Assembly (NCBI GenBank): GCA_041397645.1
Contig: JAWKWE010000006.1
Coordinates: 362,920 to 426,919 of the forward strand
Source: Hyphomicrobiaceae bacterium
Lineage (GTDB): Bacteria; Pseudomonadota; Alphaproteobacteria; Rhizobiales; Hyphomicrobiaceae
Length of the DNA stretch: 64,000 bases
Reading direction: 5' to 3'
Below the pieces are notes generated by a model. It did not search any database. It saw only the letters and a list, made by a program, of their open reading frames with translations, and had not been told where the DNA came from. The translations under genes were made by a program, and so were the position numbers. Shown here piece by piece: positions 37,306 through 46,657 of this stretch (the first letter of the stretch is position 1; every line of letters starts with the position of its first letter).

Positions 37306-37812
37306 GTGCCGATCGGTCGCAGATCAATGCGGGGTATTGCAAACCGGGCAATCCAATCGCTGCGGCGGTCAAGGTCGGCCTGCACGCGGTTGTGGGCGGC
37401 GCGGTCTCGGTCGCGCAAGGCGGATCGTTTGAAACAGGTGCGCTCACCGGCGCAGTCGCGGCTGGATCGAGCCTGCTCATGGACAGCCCGTCTCATGGGC
37501 CACTCGGGCGATGGTGTGCCTGAGAACGTTGTAAGCCCGCACTGCCGTCGCAGCTGTCGCCGGCGGCACAGCCTCCGTCCTCTCCGCCGGCAAGTTCGCC
37601 AACGGTGCCATCACAGGTGCGTTTGCGCAGTTGTATAATGCGGACTGGACGAGCACCGAGCCACCCCGGGGACTTCGATTACCCTATTTCCGTGTATTCA
37701 ATGCACCGGGCGACAACCCATTTCTCCTGTAACTGGGAAGCTGGTGCCGGACAAACTGTGACTTTGCGCACTATCCGGTTAATCCTCTTAAACCTATTCA
37801 AACATCCCCATA
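37306..37812 (+). pseudogene. Degraded copy of the short-tip Rhs cassette (61.6-62.1 kb)
   Basis: Constant segment to AQLYNAD (boundary at 37634), then tip. Here the tip has four C at 37668, which keeps TEPPRGLRLPYFRVFNA in frame with the constant part; the right copy has one more C and is out of frame there. Other indels (near 37487, 37530, 37700) break this copy. Confidence 0.7.
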
Positions 37813-37838
37813 AACCTATTCGTATAGAGGAATCCGCA

Positions 37839-38212
37839 ATGACACAAATGAAGGTCTATAAGATTGGAGAAGAGCCGGTCTCGATATCTGTCGAATTGCA
37901 GTATCTTCGAATGTTTTTCGCGTCTCACGCGATTGCCTTCAGAATTTAAATTCGACCCCACCCTCCACAGATGTGGCTTGATTGAGTTTGACATGTGGGA
38001 GCGGAGTGGTGATTTAAACGTATTATGGCCACTATTGGCGTATCTTCCTCGCAAGCATTGATGGATGATCAGGTATTTACACTGCATTTCGATAACGGAG
38101 TGGGAGATGTCTGTCGCAATGACTGGCGTACTCCGGAACTCGTAAACATTTATCGTCTCGGGGTTAAGAGAGAATGAAATGATGAGATATCCGGCCGACG
38201 CCATTAGTACCC
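37839..38212 (+). pseudogene. Degraded immunity gene, copy of 61191-61583
   Basis: MTQMKVYKIGEEPVSISVEL is followed by a frameshift after about 37940 and more near 38030, 38101 and 38160. The intact copy on the other strand gives the full protein. Confidence 0.7.
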
Positions 38213-38389
38213 GATTACATCCCTTTAGTTCAGGATATTACGCACCCTCGGCGAGGCAGAACGTATTTCCACAACGGAGCGATAAGAGAGGAGTGATGGG
38301 CTGGCGATCAGTGGCGGCGCGTTTGGTGATTTTAACCGCGCCGAGGAAATTCTTTGTTACGCATTCCACGTTGCATCCGGGCGCTCCGC

Positions 38390-39612
38390 CGATCCGTTCG
38401 TGCAGGACATCACAAACTTCAGGCCTTCAACGCCTATGCGTTGATTGCGCTTCCGACCTCCTTGCTGAGAGCCGGCCGGAAGCGCTTAGAGCCGCGCGCG
38501 CAAATGGCCCGAAGCGGAGTCGTAACGCGCCAACCACGGCGGCAGAGCAACCCGCTGTCCTGTTCTTGCGCTTCGATGCCCACCCGCATCCGCGCGTCAC
38601 CGACCCCTTCAGGCTTCTTCCTCAAGGGCCTGTTCAAGGCCATCGGCAGTGTGTTCAGAGGTATCGGTCGTGGCCCTTGCTCATGCCGCTAAAGCCATCG
38701 CTAGATCATCAATAGGAAGAGCGATCCTTCAGATCGTGGCCTGTGCCAATCCCGCGGCTGCGTTTACGCAAAGGCGCCAGCGGTGGCGCGGGTCACTACC
38801 GCAGGCGGAACACTCCAAGCAGGCGTTTATTTTGCGCTTTGGCATTCGTGCAAGTCGGTGCGAGTAACGGCGGCATCATCGACATTTGGGGTAAGGTCGG
38901 CGACGCGGTGGTCCTCTCCGGCACGGGGCTCCGTCGGCGTCCGGCCTGTCGCACGGCGTGGTCTCCAGGTGATCTCGATGGCCCAGGGCGGCTCGTTCGT
39001 CAGCGGGTTCATGTCCGGCAGGTCGTGGGCGGCGTCGGCGAGATTTCCGGCGGATCGGTGAAGCTGGCTGTCTTACCGCGACCGTCGTCGCAGGCGGGCA
39101 TGGCCTCGGTGCTCAGGCGGCAAGTTCGCTAACGGTGCCATCACAGGTGCATTCGCGCAGCTGTATAATGCTGAAGCTGGCCCGGAGTGGTATAAGAAAA
39201 TTCGACAGCAGCATTCAGATGGCGTGCGCCAAGCTCGAACATTATCAGGGCTCGCCTGGATGAAGGTGCTGACTGAACCAGGAAGGCCGAGACGACGTAT
39301 GTGGCTGGCTTTGGATACGCCCTGATTTTAGATGATCTTCCGCAAGATCCCCAAGGGGCCATTAAGGGAATTGAAGCCGCCGACTTCGGTTATAACGACC
39401 TTCGGCTGGACCCACACCAAGTCGACAAGGATGTCGCCGTTCAGTTGTTAGATGCGGCGCACAACGACAGGACTATCTGTGAGTCGACCCGCCTATTATG
39501 GAGTTGGGTTCATATCGACATTGAAGCCGGTTGGTCTGGATTTAACCTGGAGTTTCAGATTGAAAGCTGCCGGCGTTGAATTGCAGACGTGTGGTTATAA
39601 GGGCTGTAGCAA
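38390..39612 (+). pseudogene. Degraded nuclease Rhs cassette, copy of 59790-61046
   Basis: Contains the ADPFVQDITNF region, inserted palindromes (38455-38530 and 38567-38596), constant segment type II (boundary at 39164), and the PD-(D/E)xK-like tip, with many frame breaks. The EVKTS core of the intact tip is mutated here (IEAADFGYNDLR). Confidence 0.7.
38447..38596. repeat. Degraded palindromic elements (C/D pair and A)
   Basis: Copy of the pair at 60885-60971 with base changes in the arms (for example GCGCGCAAATGGCCCG where the other copy has an intact D arm), and type A at 38567-38596 with one base missing (GCGCTTCGATGCCC). The stems no longer pair well. Confidence 0.65.
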
Positions 39613-39618
39613 GGAGAT

Positions 39619-40300
39619 TGAGTGCAAAAACGACCGCGCCGTGATCTCTCGCGAATTGTCAGAACTCGGATATGGCAAAGCCTGTCGATACGAACATATG
39701 GGCGACGGAGTAATGATGACGTTTATCACAAGTTGCGACTCGTCGAAGCACCGTTCGCCGGTGGAGTAGTCGATAATGCCGTCGTATCGGTTCTGGTCTG
39801 GAAATCCCGGCGCCGACCATTTCTGCAACGTGTCAGAAAATATGGGCCACCAGCTTTTTCAGGTTTCCACCTCCTTTTCACCTGAATGTCCAACAGTCGC
39901 GACGTCCACCGGTACGCGCGGCCTTTACGAGTTGTGGCAATGGATACGGCCCAATATGATGCCAAGGGACTGGCAGAGGCACCAAATTGAGTTGCAAGAA
40001 GCCGCAAGCGGCTGCGTCCGATCAATCACCGACCTTGAAAGTTTACGCGGCTGCTGTCGGACTGTCGGTGATTTTCTTGGCATAGGGTGAACGCTTTGAT
40101 GCGTACAGCGCTCATCATCTATCTAGGTGTACGTCAGAGACGTGATCCTGATGAAATCGCTGCTGCAATTCAAGGTCAAAGTAGCATCAGCTGGAAGGCT
40201 CAAAATTTGCCTGGCCGAACCGGGAAATGGAAATTATAGAGGGTATTTGGACTCATCGGTGGAAGCAAACGCATGGTCCGGTAATGCGAAGAACCGTAGG
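39619..40300 (+). pseudogene. Degraded immunity gene, copy of 59122-59793
   Basis: Pieces such as DRAVISRELSELGYG, FSPECPTVAT and SSISWKAQNLPGRT are recognisable in changing frames. At least eight indels separate them. Confidence 0.7.
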
Positions 40301-40938
40301 GCGAGCGATGACCTCAACGAAGCGATATGGTGGCGGTGACGGTGACGATCACCTGGTCGGCGTTCGACAACCCACATCGAGAAGGGCACCAACAGCATCG
40401 ATCTGGCGTATGGCCCTGGTCAGTCGTCATGGCGGACCGATGTCAACCAGACCGGCACCACGACCACCTATTACATCGCGGGCGGAAGCTTTGAGGTCTC
40501 GGTGGCCCAATTGGTCTGAAGACGCAGGCGCCTACACTTTCAGGCACCGTTGTCGTCATGCGCTCCGAGAGCGCACTGCCGGCCCAAAGGGCCCGCAAAC
40601 CTGCCACTTCCTCAAGGATCACCTTGGCCTGCTTGCCGCCGAGGCCGACGATCAGGGCGCCATTCATAGAGTCTACTCGTTCGATGCCTGGGGCAAGCGC
40701 CGTCAGGTCGACGACGGCCATATTGTCCATCCTTCAACTGGCAGTTCGCAGGTCACCTGCGGTTATATTTCTTTAGAGGTGCGTGCGACTCTCCTGCGTC
40801 GAGCCGGCCGCACGCACATGCCACGAGCAGCTCGATAAGCGCGGATGCTTGTGGGCATCCGAAGCGCGGCTGAGGTGTTGGTCTCATCCACATGAACGGG
40901 CGCGTCTATGACGCCGACATCGGCCGCTTCCATTTTAG
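40301..40938 (+). pseudogene. Rhs core fragment (degraded copy of 58.5-59.1 kb)
   Basis: Contains TNSIDLAYGP, TDVNQTGTTTTYYIAGGSFE and SFDAWGKRRQVD pieces, then a type E palindrome at 40779-40817, CHEQLDK, a type A palindrome at 40839-40867 and GVGLIHMNGRVYDADIGRF. The palindromes introduce stops in the rhs frame. Confidence 0.75.
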
Positions 40939-40971
40939 TGCGCGCTCCGGATGCCCACGCTGCATCCGCGC
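40779..40971. repeat. Palindromic elements E, A, A in rhs core
   Basis: Type E: arm GTGCGTGCG, inner ACTCTCCTGCGTCGAGCCGGC (read here as the complement of the 58565 copy), arm CGCACGCAC (40779-40817), between GYT and GHEQLDK codons. Type A at 40839-40867 between QLDK and GVGLIHMNGR. Another A at 40942-40971 within IGRF...ADPFVQD. Confidence 0.85.
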
Positions 40972-42129
40972 TCCGCCGATCCGTTCGTGCAGGACATCAC
41001 AAACTTCCAGGCCTTCAATGCCTATGCCTACGTGCAGAACAACCCGCTGTCCTACACCGACCCGTCAGGCTTCTTCCTCAAGGGCCTGTTCAAGGCCATC
41101 GGCAGTGTGTTCAGAGGCATCGGTCGCGCGTTTGCGCATGCCGCTAATGCCATCGCTAGATCATCAATAGGAAGAGCGATCCTTCAGATCGTCGCCTGTG
41201 CGAATCCCGCGGCCGCGTTTACGTGCGCGCCAGCCGCGGCAGGGCTAACTTTGCTCGCAGGCGGAACACTCAAACAGGCGTTTATTTCCGCAGCTTTGTC
41301 ATTCGTGCAAGTTGGTGCGAGTAACGGCGGCATCATCGACATTTGGGGTAAGGTCGGCGACGCGGTGGTCCTCTCCGGCACGGGGCCCGTCGGCACCGCC
41401 TTGTCGCACGGCGTGGTCTCCGGTGCGATCTCGATGGCCCAGGGCGGCTCGTTCGTCAGCGGGTTCATGTCCGGTGCGGTCGCGGGCGGCGTCGGCGAGA
41501 TCTCCGGCGGACTGGGTGAAGCCGGTCAGTTCACCGCGACCGTCGTCGCAGGCGGTACGGCCTCGGTGCTCTCAGGCGGCAAGTTCGCTAACGGTGCTGT
41601 TACTGCGGCCTTTGCCCTGATGTATAATAATTGGGAGCACGGCGATGGAGAAGACGGCGCTGCTGGTGTGCGCGGAAGTAGAGGAGCACCGAACGGCGTA
41701 GGTGCAGAAAGCCCTCGTGCCTTTATCGAAAGAACCGAAGGTACCGGTCTGGGCCATCCCGACGAAGCGGCTCTTCAGCTCGGAATTGACACAGCCGTGT
41801 TAGCTGCTGGCGGCGAAGCGGTCGCAGGTGCGATTGCTTGGGCAAGAGGGGCTTTTGCGGTACGAAGTGTGGCGGCCACCAAGCTTTATACATTTGCAGA
41901 TGATATACTTGATTGGATCGGCCCTGGAGCAAAACTCGAAAAGCCTACTGGCGGTTCTGACCTCCTTCTTCGTTCAGCCGATGGAACAAAACAGATAAGA
42001 TTTGATATTACGAATCCACACGGTTTAAAACCACACATAAACGTGGAGACGTTCAAGCCCAGAAATCTCTATACGGGAGACACGAGAATGATCCAGCAAT
42101 CGAATATGCATATTTTCTTTAAGCCATGA
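40951..42129 (+). CDS. Rhs C-terminal toxin module, unknown tip
   Basis: 392 residues open from 40951. Residues 1-60 are the uninterrupted rhs stretch DPFVQDITNFQAFNAYAYVQ...DPSGFFLKGL, useful as the reference without palindromes. The constant type II segment (Ala/Gly-rich, hydrophobic) ends ALMYN at 41623-41628. The tip (about 165 residues) has an Ala-rich helix and a C-terminal domain WIGPGAKLEKPTGGSDLLL...IRFDITNPHG ending MHIFFKP, catalytic type unknown. The stop overlaps the immunity start (ATGA). No own promoter or start is evident, so it is probably a displaced cassette. Confidence 0.75.
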   Translation: MPTLHPRSADPFVQDITNFQAFNAYAYVQNNPLSYTDPSGFFLKGLFKAIGSVFRGIGRAFAHAANAIARSSIGRAILQIVACANPAAAFTCAPAAAGLTLLAGGTLKQAFISAALSFVQVGASNGGIIDIWGKVGDAVVLSGTGPVGTALSHGVVSGAISMAQGGSFVSGFMSGAVAGGVGEISGGLGEAGQFTATVVAGGTASVLSGGKFANGAVTAAFALMYNNWEHGDGEDGAAGVRGSRGAPNGVGAESPRAFIERTEGTGLGHPDEAALQLGIDTAVLAAGGEAVAGAIAWARGAFAVRSVAATKLYTFADDILDWIGPGAKLEKPTGGSDLLLRSADGTKQIRFDITNPHGLKPHINVETFKPRNLYTGDTRMIQQSNMHIFFKP

Positions 42130-42590
42130 AGTACACTTCACAAGAGCTAATACAAATGGAGGCAAAGGCGCTTTCCTGCCAGAGTTCCGGGGATTGGAAA
42201 AGAGCTGTCGAACTCTTTGAAGCTATAGTTGCCCAACAACCAGACTGGGAACATGGTCTTGCATGGTCCAATCTTGCAGGTTGCTATGAAGAACTGAACG
42301 AACTTCCAGCGGCTCGCAATGCGTACGAGCAAGCAATGAAATTCTCCCGAAGAGATCTAATGATCTGGGGGAATTTTGCCTCATTTCTTTTTCTGCATGG
42401 TGATATCAAAGAGGCCTTCGACGAGCATCTCCGGCTTTACGGTGCTGCTGTGCAAGGCGGCGACGCCGACACCGCACAGACTGTAATCTTAGCCCTACAG
42501 ACGTTGGCGCCCAAACTGGGGTGGACGAATGAAGACATTGATCTTCAACTATCACGAGCGCGGAACGATCAGTTTGCTCGAAAAGAGTAG
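42126..42590 (+). CDS. TPR-type immunity protein
   Basis: 154 residues; ATGA overlap with the toxin stop. WEHGLAWSNLAGCYEELNEL, AARNAYEQAMKFSRRD gives one or two TPR motifs at about residues 40-100. The C-terminal stretch has a decayed homologue at 24.2-24.5 kb. Cognate immunity by position. Confidence 0.75.
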   Translation: MKYTSQELIQMEAKALSCQSSGDWKRAVELFEAIVAQQPDWEHGLAWSNLAGCYEELNELPAARNAYEQAMKFSRRDLMIWGNFASFLFLHGDIKEAFDEHLRLYGAAVQGGDADTAQTVILALQTLAPKLGWTNEDIDLQLSRARNDQFARKE

Positions 42591-42737
42591 CGGCCCTGAC
42601 CAGCCCCACCGCGTGGTCCAGTTGCAATGTTATGCCCGATTCGGGTTGGACCTCACCCCATCTTTGGTCCGCTCATCATGCGAATTTTCGGGCTCCGTCT
42701 ATCTGGGCGGCGAACGCTTCGGGCGTCAAGCCACGCA

Positions 42738-42900
42738 TTTTTTCCCGGACTTCAGCGTGCAATGTTCGGCGGAAAGTACGCCGTCTTGGACAAAGATTGA
42801 GCCCTGGCCAGGGGAGGTAATGGTTTTTCACCGCGCGGAGTCTCGGGATTATCGCTCTTAATCTTAGATGCGCCGGCTTTGTACATCGGCAATCTCACCA
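42738..42900 (+). repeat. Fragment duplicated from 30.08-30.24 kb (inverted)
   Basis: From CCCGGACTTCAGCGTGCAAT to the CGGCAATCT past the stop codon, about 160 bases match the reverse complement of 30081-30235 with essentially one base change. It carries only the last 40 codons of the immunity-like gene at 30117-30437, so this copy is a dead fragment. Confidence 0.85.
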
Positions 42901-42993
42901 TGCGCCGGGAGATCCGCAGCGGGACGTTCAAACTCCGGGCAAAGGAGGCCGTCCTGGGGGCTATCGAAATGTGTATCCGGGTGGAAGAGCGAG

Positions 42994-43266
42994 ATGAAAA
43001 AGACAGTGCTTAAGGCAACATCGGTACGCTATTTTTCCAGCATCGACGAAGATTTGTTTTTTGCCTGGCTTGGAAGAATTCGTTGCATCGAAAGCTATTA
43101 CGGCGTTGGAGAAGAGTTATTGATCGAGATTGACGCAGACAAGGTTGGACCAGAGGAACTTAGCGAACTTATCGCGCTGTTCTTGCGCTACAAAGTCAAC
43201 TTAAATCAACTTTCTGAGTTTGCGAACGGAGAGCAGAAGGCTTGGCTGCAAGAGCAAAACAAGTAG
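42994..43266 (+). CDS. Small acidic immunity-like protein
   Basis: 90 residues from ATG 42994 (GGAAGAGCGAG upstream). KKTVLKATSVRYFSSIDEDL and ELSELIALFLRYKVNLNQL; short alpha/beta protein. Toxin partner absent. No family recognised. Confidence 0.6.
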   Translation: MKKTVLKATSVRYFSSIDEDLFFAWLGRIRCIESYYGVGEELLIEIDADKVGPEELSELIALFLRYKVNLNQLSEFANGEQKAWLQEQNK

Positions 43267-43374
43267 CTAATGTCAGATTGACTCTGTTCTATAACTGAGT
43301 GATCGGGCTGAAATATTAGTTCATCGCGCTTCTCTATTTTTTTTGATGCGACTGCAATCATCGACAGGCGAACG

Positions 43375-44593
43375 GCATGGGGCGTCTCGGAAACCCGCTA
43401 CTTCCTCGGTCTGCACGCGGTTGTCGGCGGCGCGGTCTCGGTCGCGCAAGGCGGATCGTTTGAAACAGGTGCGCTCACCGGCGCCGTCGCGGCAGGTTCA
43501 AGCCTGCTCATAGACAGCTCCGGCGTCATGGGCCACTCGGGCGACGGCAATCCCGAGTACATCGCGGAACGCACCGCCGTCGCCGCTGTTGCCGGCGGTA
43601 CTGCCTCGGTGCTCTCCGGCGGCAAGTTCGCCAACGGCGCCATCACAGGCGCGTTCGCACAGCTCTATAATGCGGAGGGTGGCGGCAAGGCATTGAAGTA
43701 TGCGATGGCCGCTGGCGAGTTCGGCGCGAGTTTCGTTCCCGGCGTTGGCGAGGCCCAAGATCTTTACGTTTTGGGTCATCCAAACTCAAGCATACTGGAG
43801 CGCACGTTTGCGGGCATCAGCCTTGTGGCCAATGTTCTGACGGGTGGACTCTTGCCGAATGCGGGTGGTGCAATACGCGGGCTAGGCCACCTTTGCTCCT
43901 TCGAAGGCGACACACGCGTCGAGACAAAACGCGGTCGTATCGCGATCAAGGATATCAAGCCGGGCGATGAGGTTCTCGCGCGCGACGACAAGACCGGTCA
44001 AATGGCATTCAAGATGGTGCGTCACCGGGGCGACGCAGACGCTTCTTACCACGTCGAACCACCCCTTCTATGTGTCCGAGGCGGCAATCCCCGAGCTGCG
44101 GCTCGTCGCCAACGGTGGTGTGGCGGAGGTCGGAACCACATCGACCGGCCGCTGGGTCGAGGCGGGGGGGTTGGCGGCGGGCGCGCGGCTGATCAATTCG
44201 GCCAGCGGCTTCTCCGAGGTCGTCTCGGTTACAGTTGAAGATAAGCCGCTCGACGCCTACAATCTTGAGGTCGAGACGTTCCACACGTTCTTCGTCGCCT
44301 CACCCGCGAACGACAATGCTCCTGCCGTGTGGGTGCATAATGCATGTGCATGGTATCGCACCGCGGCCGATCTTCAGGAGCAAATGGCATTGGATGCCGC
44401 GAAAGGCGGCGCTGGCGACGTCATTATACGCAACTTGGGCGATCCGCGGTTCTCAGGCATGGATAAGGTCGAGTACGTCGTGAAATCGGATGCGGGCCGC
44501 ACAACAACAGTCCACTACGTCAGAGACCCTGTTACAGGTGCATCGACGGACTTTAAGATCAAATCGTCCTTGAATATGGCAAAGCAGAAATGA
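43375..44593 (+). pseudogene. Rhs cassette with HINT domain and unknown tip, frameshifted
   Basis: An rhs core scrap (AWGVSETRYFL) is fused in frame at 43408 to the constant type I segment (boundary at 43666). Then follows a HINT/pretoxin domain: CSFEGDTRVETKRGRIAIKD, GDEVLARDD, and, in another frame, TTSNHPFYVSE and VHNACAWYRT. The frame changes between about 44030 and 44060, where a piece before TTSNHPFY seems missing. HINT domains release the tip by self-cleavage. The tip (about 80 residues, DAAKGGAGDVIIRNLGDPRF...STDFKIK) is of unknown type. Confidence 0.7.
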
Positions 44594-45009
44594 TCACAGT
44601 CAAATGCGTCAAGAACAGACTCGACTCGCTTTCTGAAGTCGTCAGAGATCGGCTCCGTGGGTCGATTAGAATCGATGGTGTAATTGATCCCCTTGAACTC
44701 GGGCAAACATACACCGTTTACGCAATTGCCCGTTGGAACGATGGGCTCCGGGTTTACATCGAGTCCATCGCGGGCGCGTATTGGCCTTCGCCGTATCCTG
44801 CTGAGTTCTTCGAGTTCACTCAAAGGGAGATCCCCAAAGGATGGTCTTTTCGGTTGAAGTCAGACAAAGGCGGAATGGAGTTGGATTGTATTAGTTTTCC
44901 TGAGTGGGTGAACGACGAAGCCTACTATGAAAGGCTGGTGGACGGCGATCCCCATGCGCTAGGAATCTATCAGCGCAGAAAGTCTGAGTGCTTGCCTAGC
45001 AGCACGTAG
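44590..45009 (+). CDS. Immunity protein for the HINT cassette
   Basis: 139 residues; ATGA overlap with the toxin stop. N-terminus VKCVKNRLDSLSEVVRDRL, then a beta-rich domain (GQTYTVYAIARWNDGLRVYI) and a helical tail. Cognate by position. No family name recognised. Confidence 0.7.
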   Translation: MITVKCVKNRLDSLSEVVRDRLRGSIRIDGVIDPLELGQTYTVYAIARWNDGLRVYIESIAGAYWPSPYPAEFFEFTQREIPKGWSFRLKSDKGGMELDCISFPEWVNDEAYYERLVDGDPHALGIYQRRKSECLPSST

Positions 45010-45033
45010 GAAGACGCGCCACTCGACGCTTAC

Positions 45034-45792
45034 AAACTCGCGCAAGGCGGATCGTTTGAAACAGGTGCGCTCACCGGCGCAGTCGCAGCAGGTTCAAGCC
45101 TGCTCATAGACAGCTCCGGCGTCATGGGCCACTCGGGCGACGGCAATCCCGAGTACATCGCGGAACGCACTGCCGTCGCCGCTGTTGCCGGCGGTACTGC
45201 CTCGGTGCTCTCCGGCGGCAAGTTCGCTAACGGCGCCATAACAGGCGCCTTCGCGCAGTTGTATAATGGCGAGTGCCAGGCGTGTAAGGGTATTACCGGC
45301 CCAGAAATGGGCGGCGGTTCACGCATCGGCGCGATGCAGGGCGGCGGGGGCGCCGTTGGTATAGGGCTCGGAGCATGGATGAGCATGAAGCTCAGCAGTG
45401 CTTGGGATGCGTTCAGCAGTTGGGCGATGGCACCGGCGGATGTCGGATCAGGCGACGCAGGTGATCCACGAGTAACAATTTATCGAGCGATTGACTCCAC
45501 AGAACTCTCGTATCTTGAGGCAAATGGGAATTATGGTCATAACCCATCAATGAGTGGCAAGTACTTCGGTCTGAGTTTGAGTGGCGTGCAGAACTTTGCG
45601 GGATGGTCTCAGAATTCTGGAGCCACTGTTACATCGACTACGGTTCCTCAGTCGGTGATCGATCAAGGTTATCCTTTTTCCGATCCAGGGAAGCAAGGAG
45701 CTGGGGCGTCGGTCTTCTTTTCGGACCATCAACTTGATACTGTAGTTTATCCGGCTATGACGCCACCAATTAATCTAGGTCCACAGCGATGA
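45034..45792 (+). CDS. Rhs cassette with unknown (ART-like?) tip
   Basis: The constant type I segment starts abruptly after APLDAYKL, a piece of HINT-like coding sequence (junction about 45033), and ends AQLYN at 45262. An ATG at 45124 lies inside it. The tip, about 170 residues, has VTIYRAIDSTELSYLE, GKYFGLSLSGVQNFAGW, VTSTTVPQSVI and GAGASVFFSD. The order YRA..., (T)STT..., is compatible with an ADP-ribosyltransferase-type fold, but I do not see a decisive catalytic Glu. The stop overlaps the immunity start. Confidence 0.65.
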   Translation, partial: KLAQGGSFETGALTGAVAAGSSLLIDSSGVMGHSGDGNPEYIAERTAVAAVAGGTASVLSGGKFANGAITGAFAQLYNGECQACKGITGPEMGGGSRIGAMQGGGGAVGIGLGAWMSMKLSSAWDAFSSWAMAPADVGSGDAGDPRVTIYRAIDSTELSYLEANGNYGHNPSMSGKYFGLSLSGVQNFAGWSQNSGATVTSTTVPQSVIDQGYPFSDPGKQGAGASVFFSDHQLDTVVYPAMTPPINLGPQR

Positions 45793-46154
45793 ACACCATG
45801 AATAAGGAGCAGTTTGCGAACTTATTCCTTCGCGAACTCGAACAGGCTGCAAAGACCGCTTGCGAGCAGTTTAAGCTGAGTTTACCTGATAACTTTCGGA
45901 TTGAATTGCATGGCGCCGGCGGCGAGGGCCGTATTTACGGCTTATCCGAAGCGATTGATAAACTATTTCTTGGCGATAGCAGGTTCTTCAAAATTATTGA
46001 TATCGCTGTAAAAGCGATTGGGAACACTGAGACCATCTTTTTTGTTCGTGTTAGCGGTCACGTTCCATGTGCTTGGTCCGAAACTTGGGACCCCGTCCAT
46101 TCTGGACCATTTAAACAATTGCGAGCGATCCGAGTCGGTAGCGAAACTAAATGA
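45789..46154 (+). CDS. Immunity protein for the preceding tip
   Basis: 121 residues, ATGA overlap. Helical N-terminus (EQFANLFLRELEQAAKTACE) and a beta/alpha rest (FRIELHGAGGEGRIYGLSEA). Cognate by position. Last gene of the plus-strand block before the IS remnants. Confidence 0.7.
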   Translation: MNTMNKEQFANLFLRELEQAAKTACEQFKLSLPDNFRIELHGAGGEGRIYGLSEAIDKLFLGDSRFFKIIDIAVKAIGNTETIFFVRVSGHVPCAWSETWDPVHSGPFKQLRAIRVGSETK

Positions 46155-46325
46155 TCTGAGCCCCTTGTCTCCTCCACTGAGAGGGAGAGTCCTGGATTAG
46201 AGTTGTGGCGCTGATCGTTCGTCACAGCAAGGGCCTGATGGTGGGCGTGGAACTCTTCAGGCGTCCAGTTCGAGAGCGCCAAGTGCGGGCGCGAGTTCAC
46301 TCGCCATCCATGCCCCCGGGGAGCG
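46150..46325 (-). pseudogene. IS3-family transposase C-terminal remnant
   Basis: Minus-strand frame VNSRPHLALSNWTPEEFHAH and NPGLSL is the C-terminus of an IS3-type OrfB (RPHSALxNxTPEEF). Only about 55 residues remain. Confidence 0.65.
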
Positions 46326-46369
46326 AAGTGTCCGCAACAAGCGAACGATGCTGGCCGAGCACCGCACAA

Positions 46370-46600
46370 GCGCGGCGCTCGGAGATCTTCAACGGCAAGT
46401 TCCGCGACGAGTGCCTGTCGTTGGAGTGGTTCCGGTCGCGGGCCGAAGCAAAGGCAGTCATCGAGACGTGGCGGCGGCACTATAACGAAGTGCGGCCGCA
46501 TTCGAGCCTGGGGTACCTGACGCCTGCCGCCTTCGCGGCAAAGATCGGGAACGCAGCGCCCGCCGATGTGACGGAGCGGACCGCTGCGGCTCTACGAGCC
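46370..46600 (+). pseudogene. IS3-family transposase C-terminal remnant, opposite orientation
   Basis: Plus-strand frame EIFNGKFRDECLSLEWF, EAKAVIETWRRHYNEVRPHS, SLGYLTPAAFA is the end of the DDE integrase domain of a second IS3 OrfB. It includes the catalytic-region Glu neighbourhood (EAKxxIExWRxxYN). No inverted repeats are apparent. The two remnants lie between the converging cassette blocks. Confidence 0.75.
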
Positions 46601-46657
46601 TTCGCGCTCCGCCCCGTCACATCGGAAGACAAACCAGAAGCAACGAGGGCTGATCTC

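Larger units (their letters stand above)
35427..40867 (+). repeat. Left arm of a 5.4-kb inverted duplication (degraded copy)
   Basis: The whole stretch corresponds, reverse-complemented, to 58515-64000: two nuclease cassettes with their immunity genes, one short cassette and an rhs core piece, in the same order. The left copy has dozens of small indels and shortened homopolymers relative to the right one (for example A5 at about 35907 against T8 at about 63517; G4 at 36449 against C6 near 62973). Confidence 0.85.

Noticed and set aside
35427..40867. Annotating the left-arm frames as separate novel genes
   Set aside because: All are pieces of genes intact in the inverted copy at 58.5-64 kb, broken by small indels.
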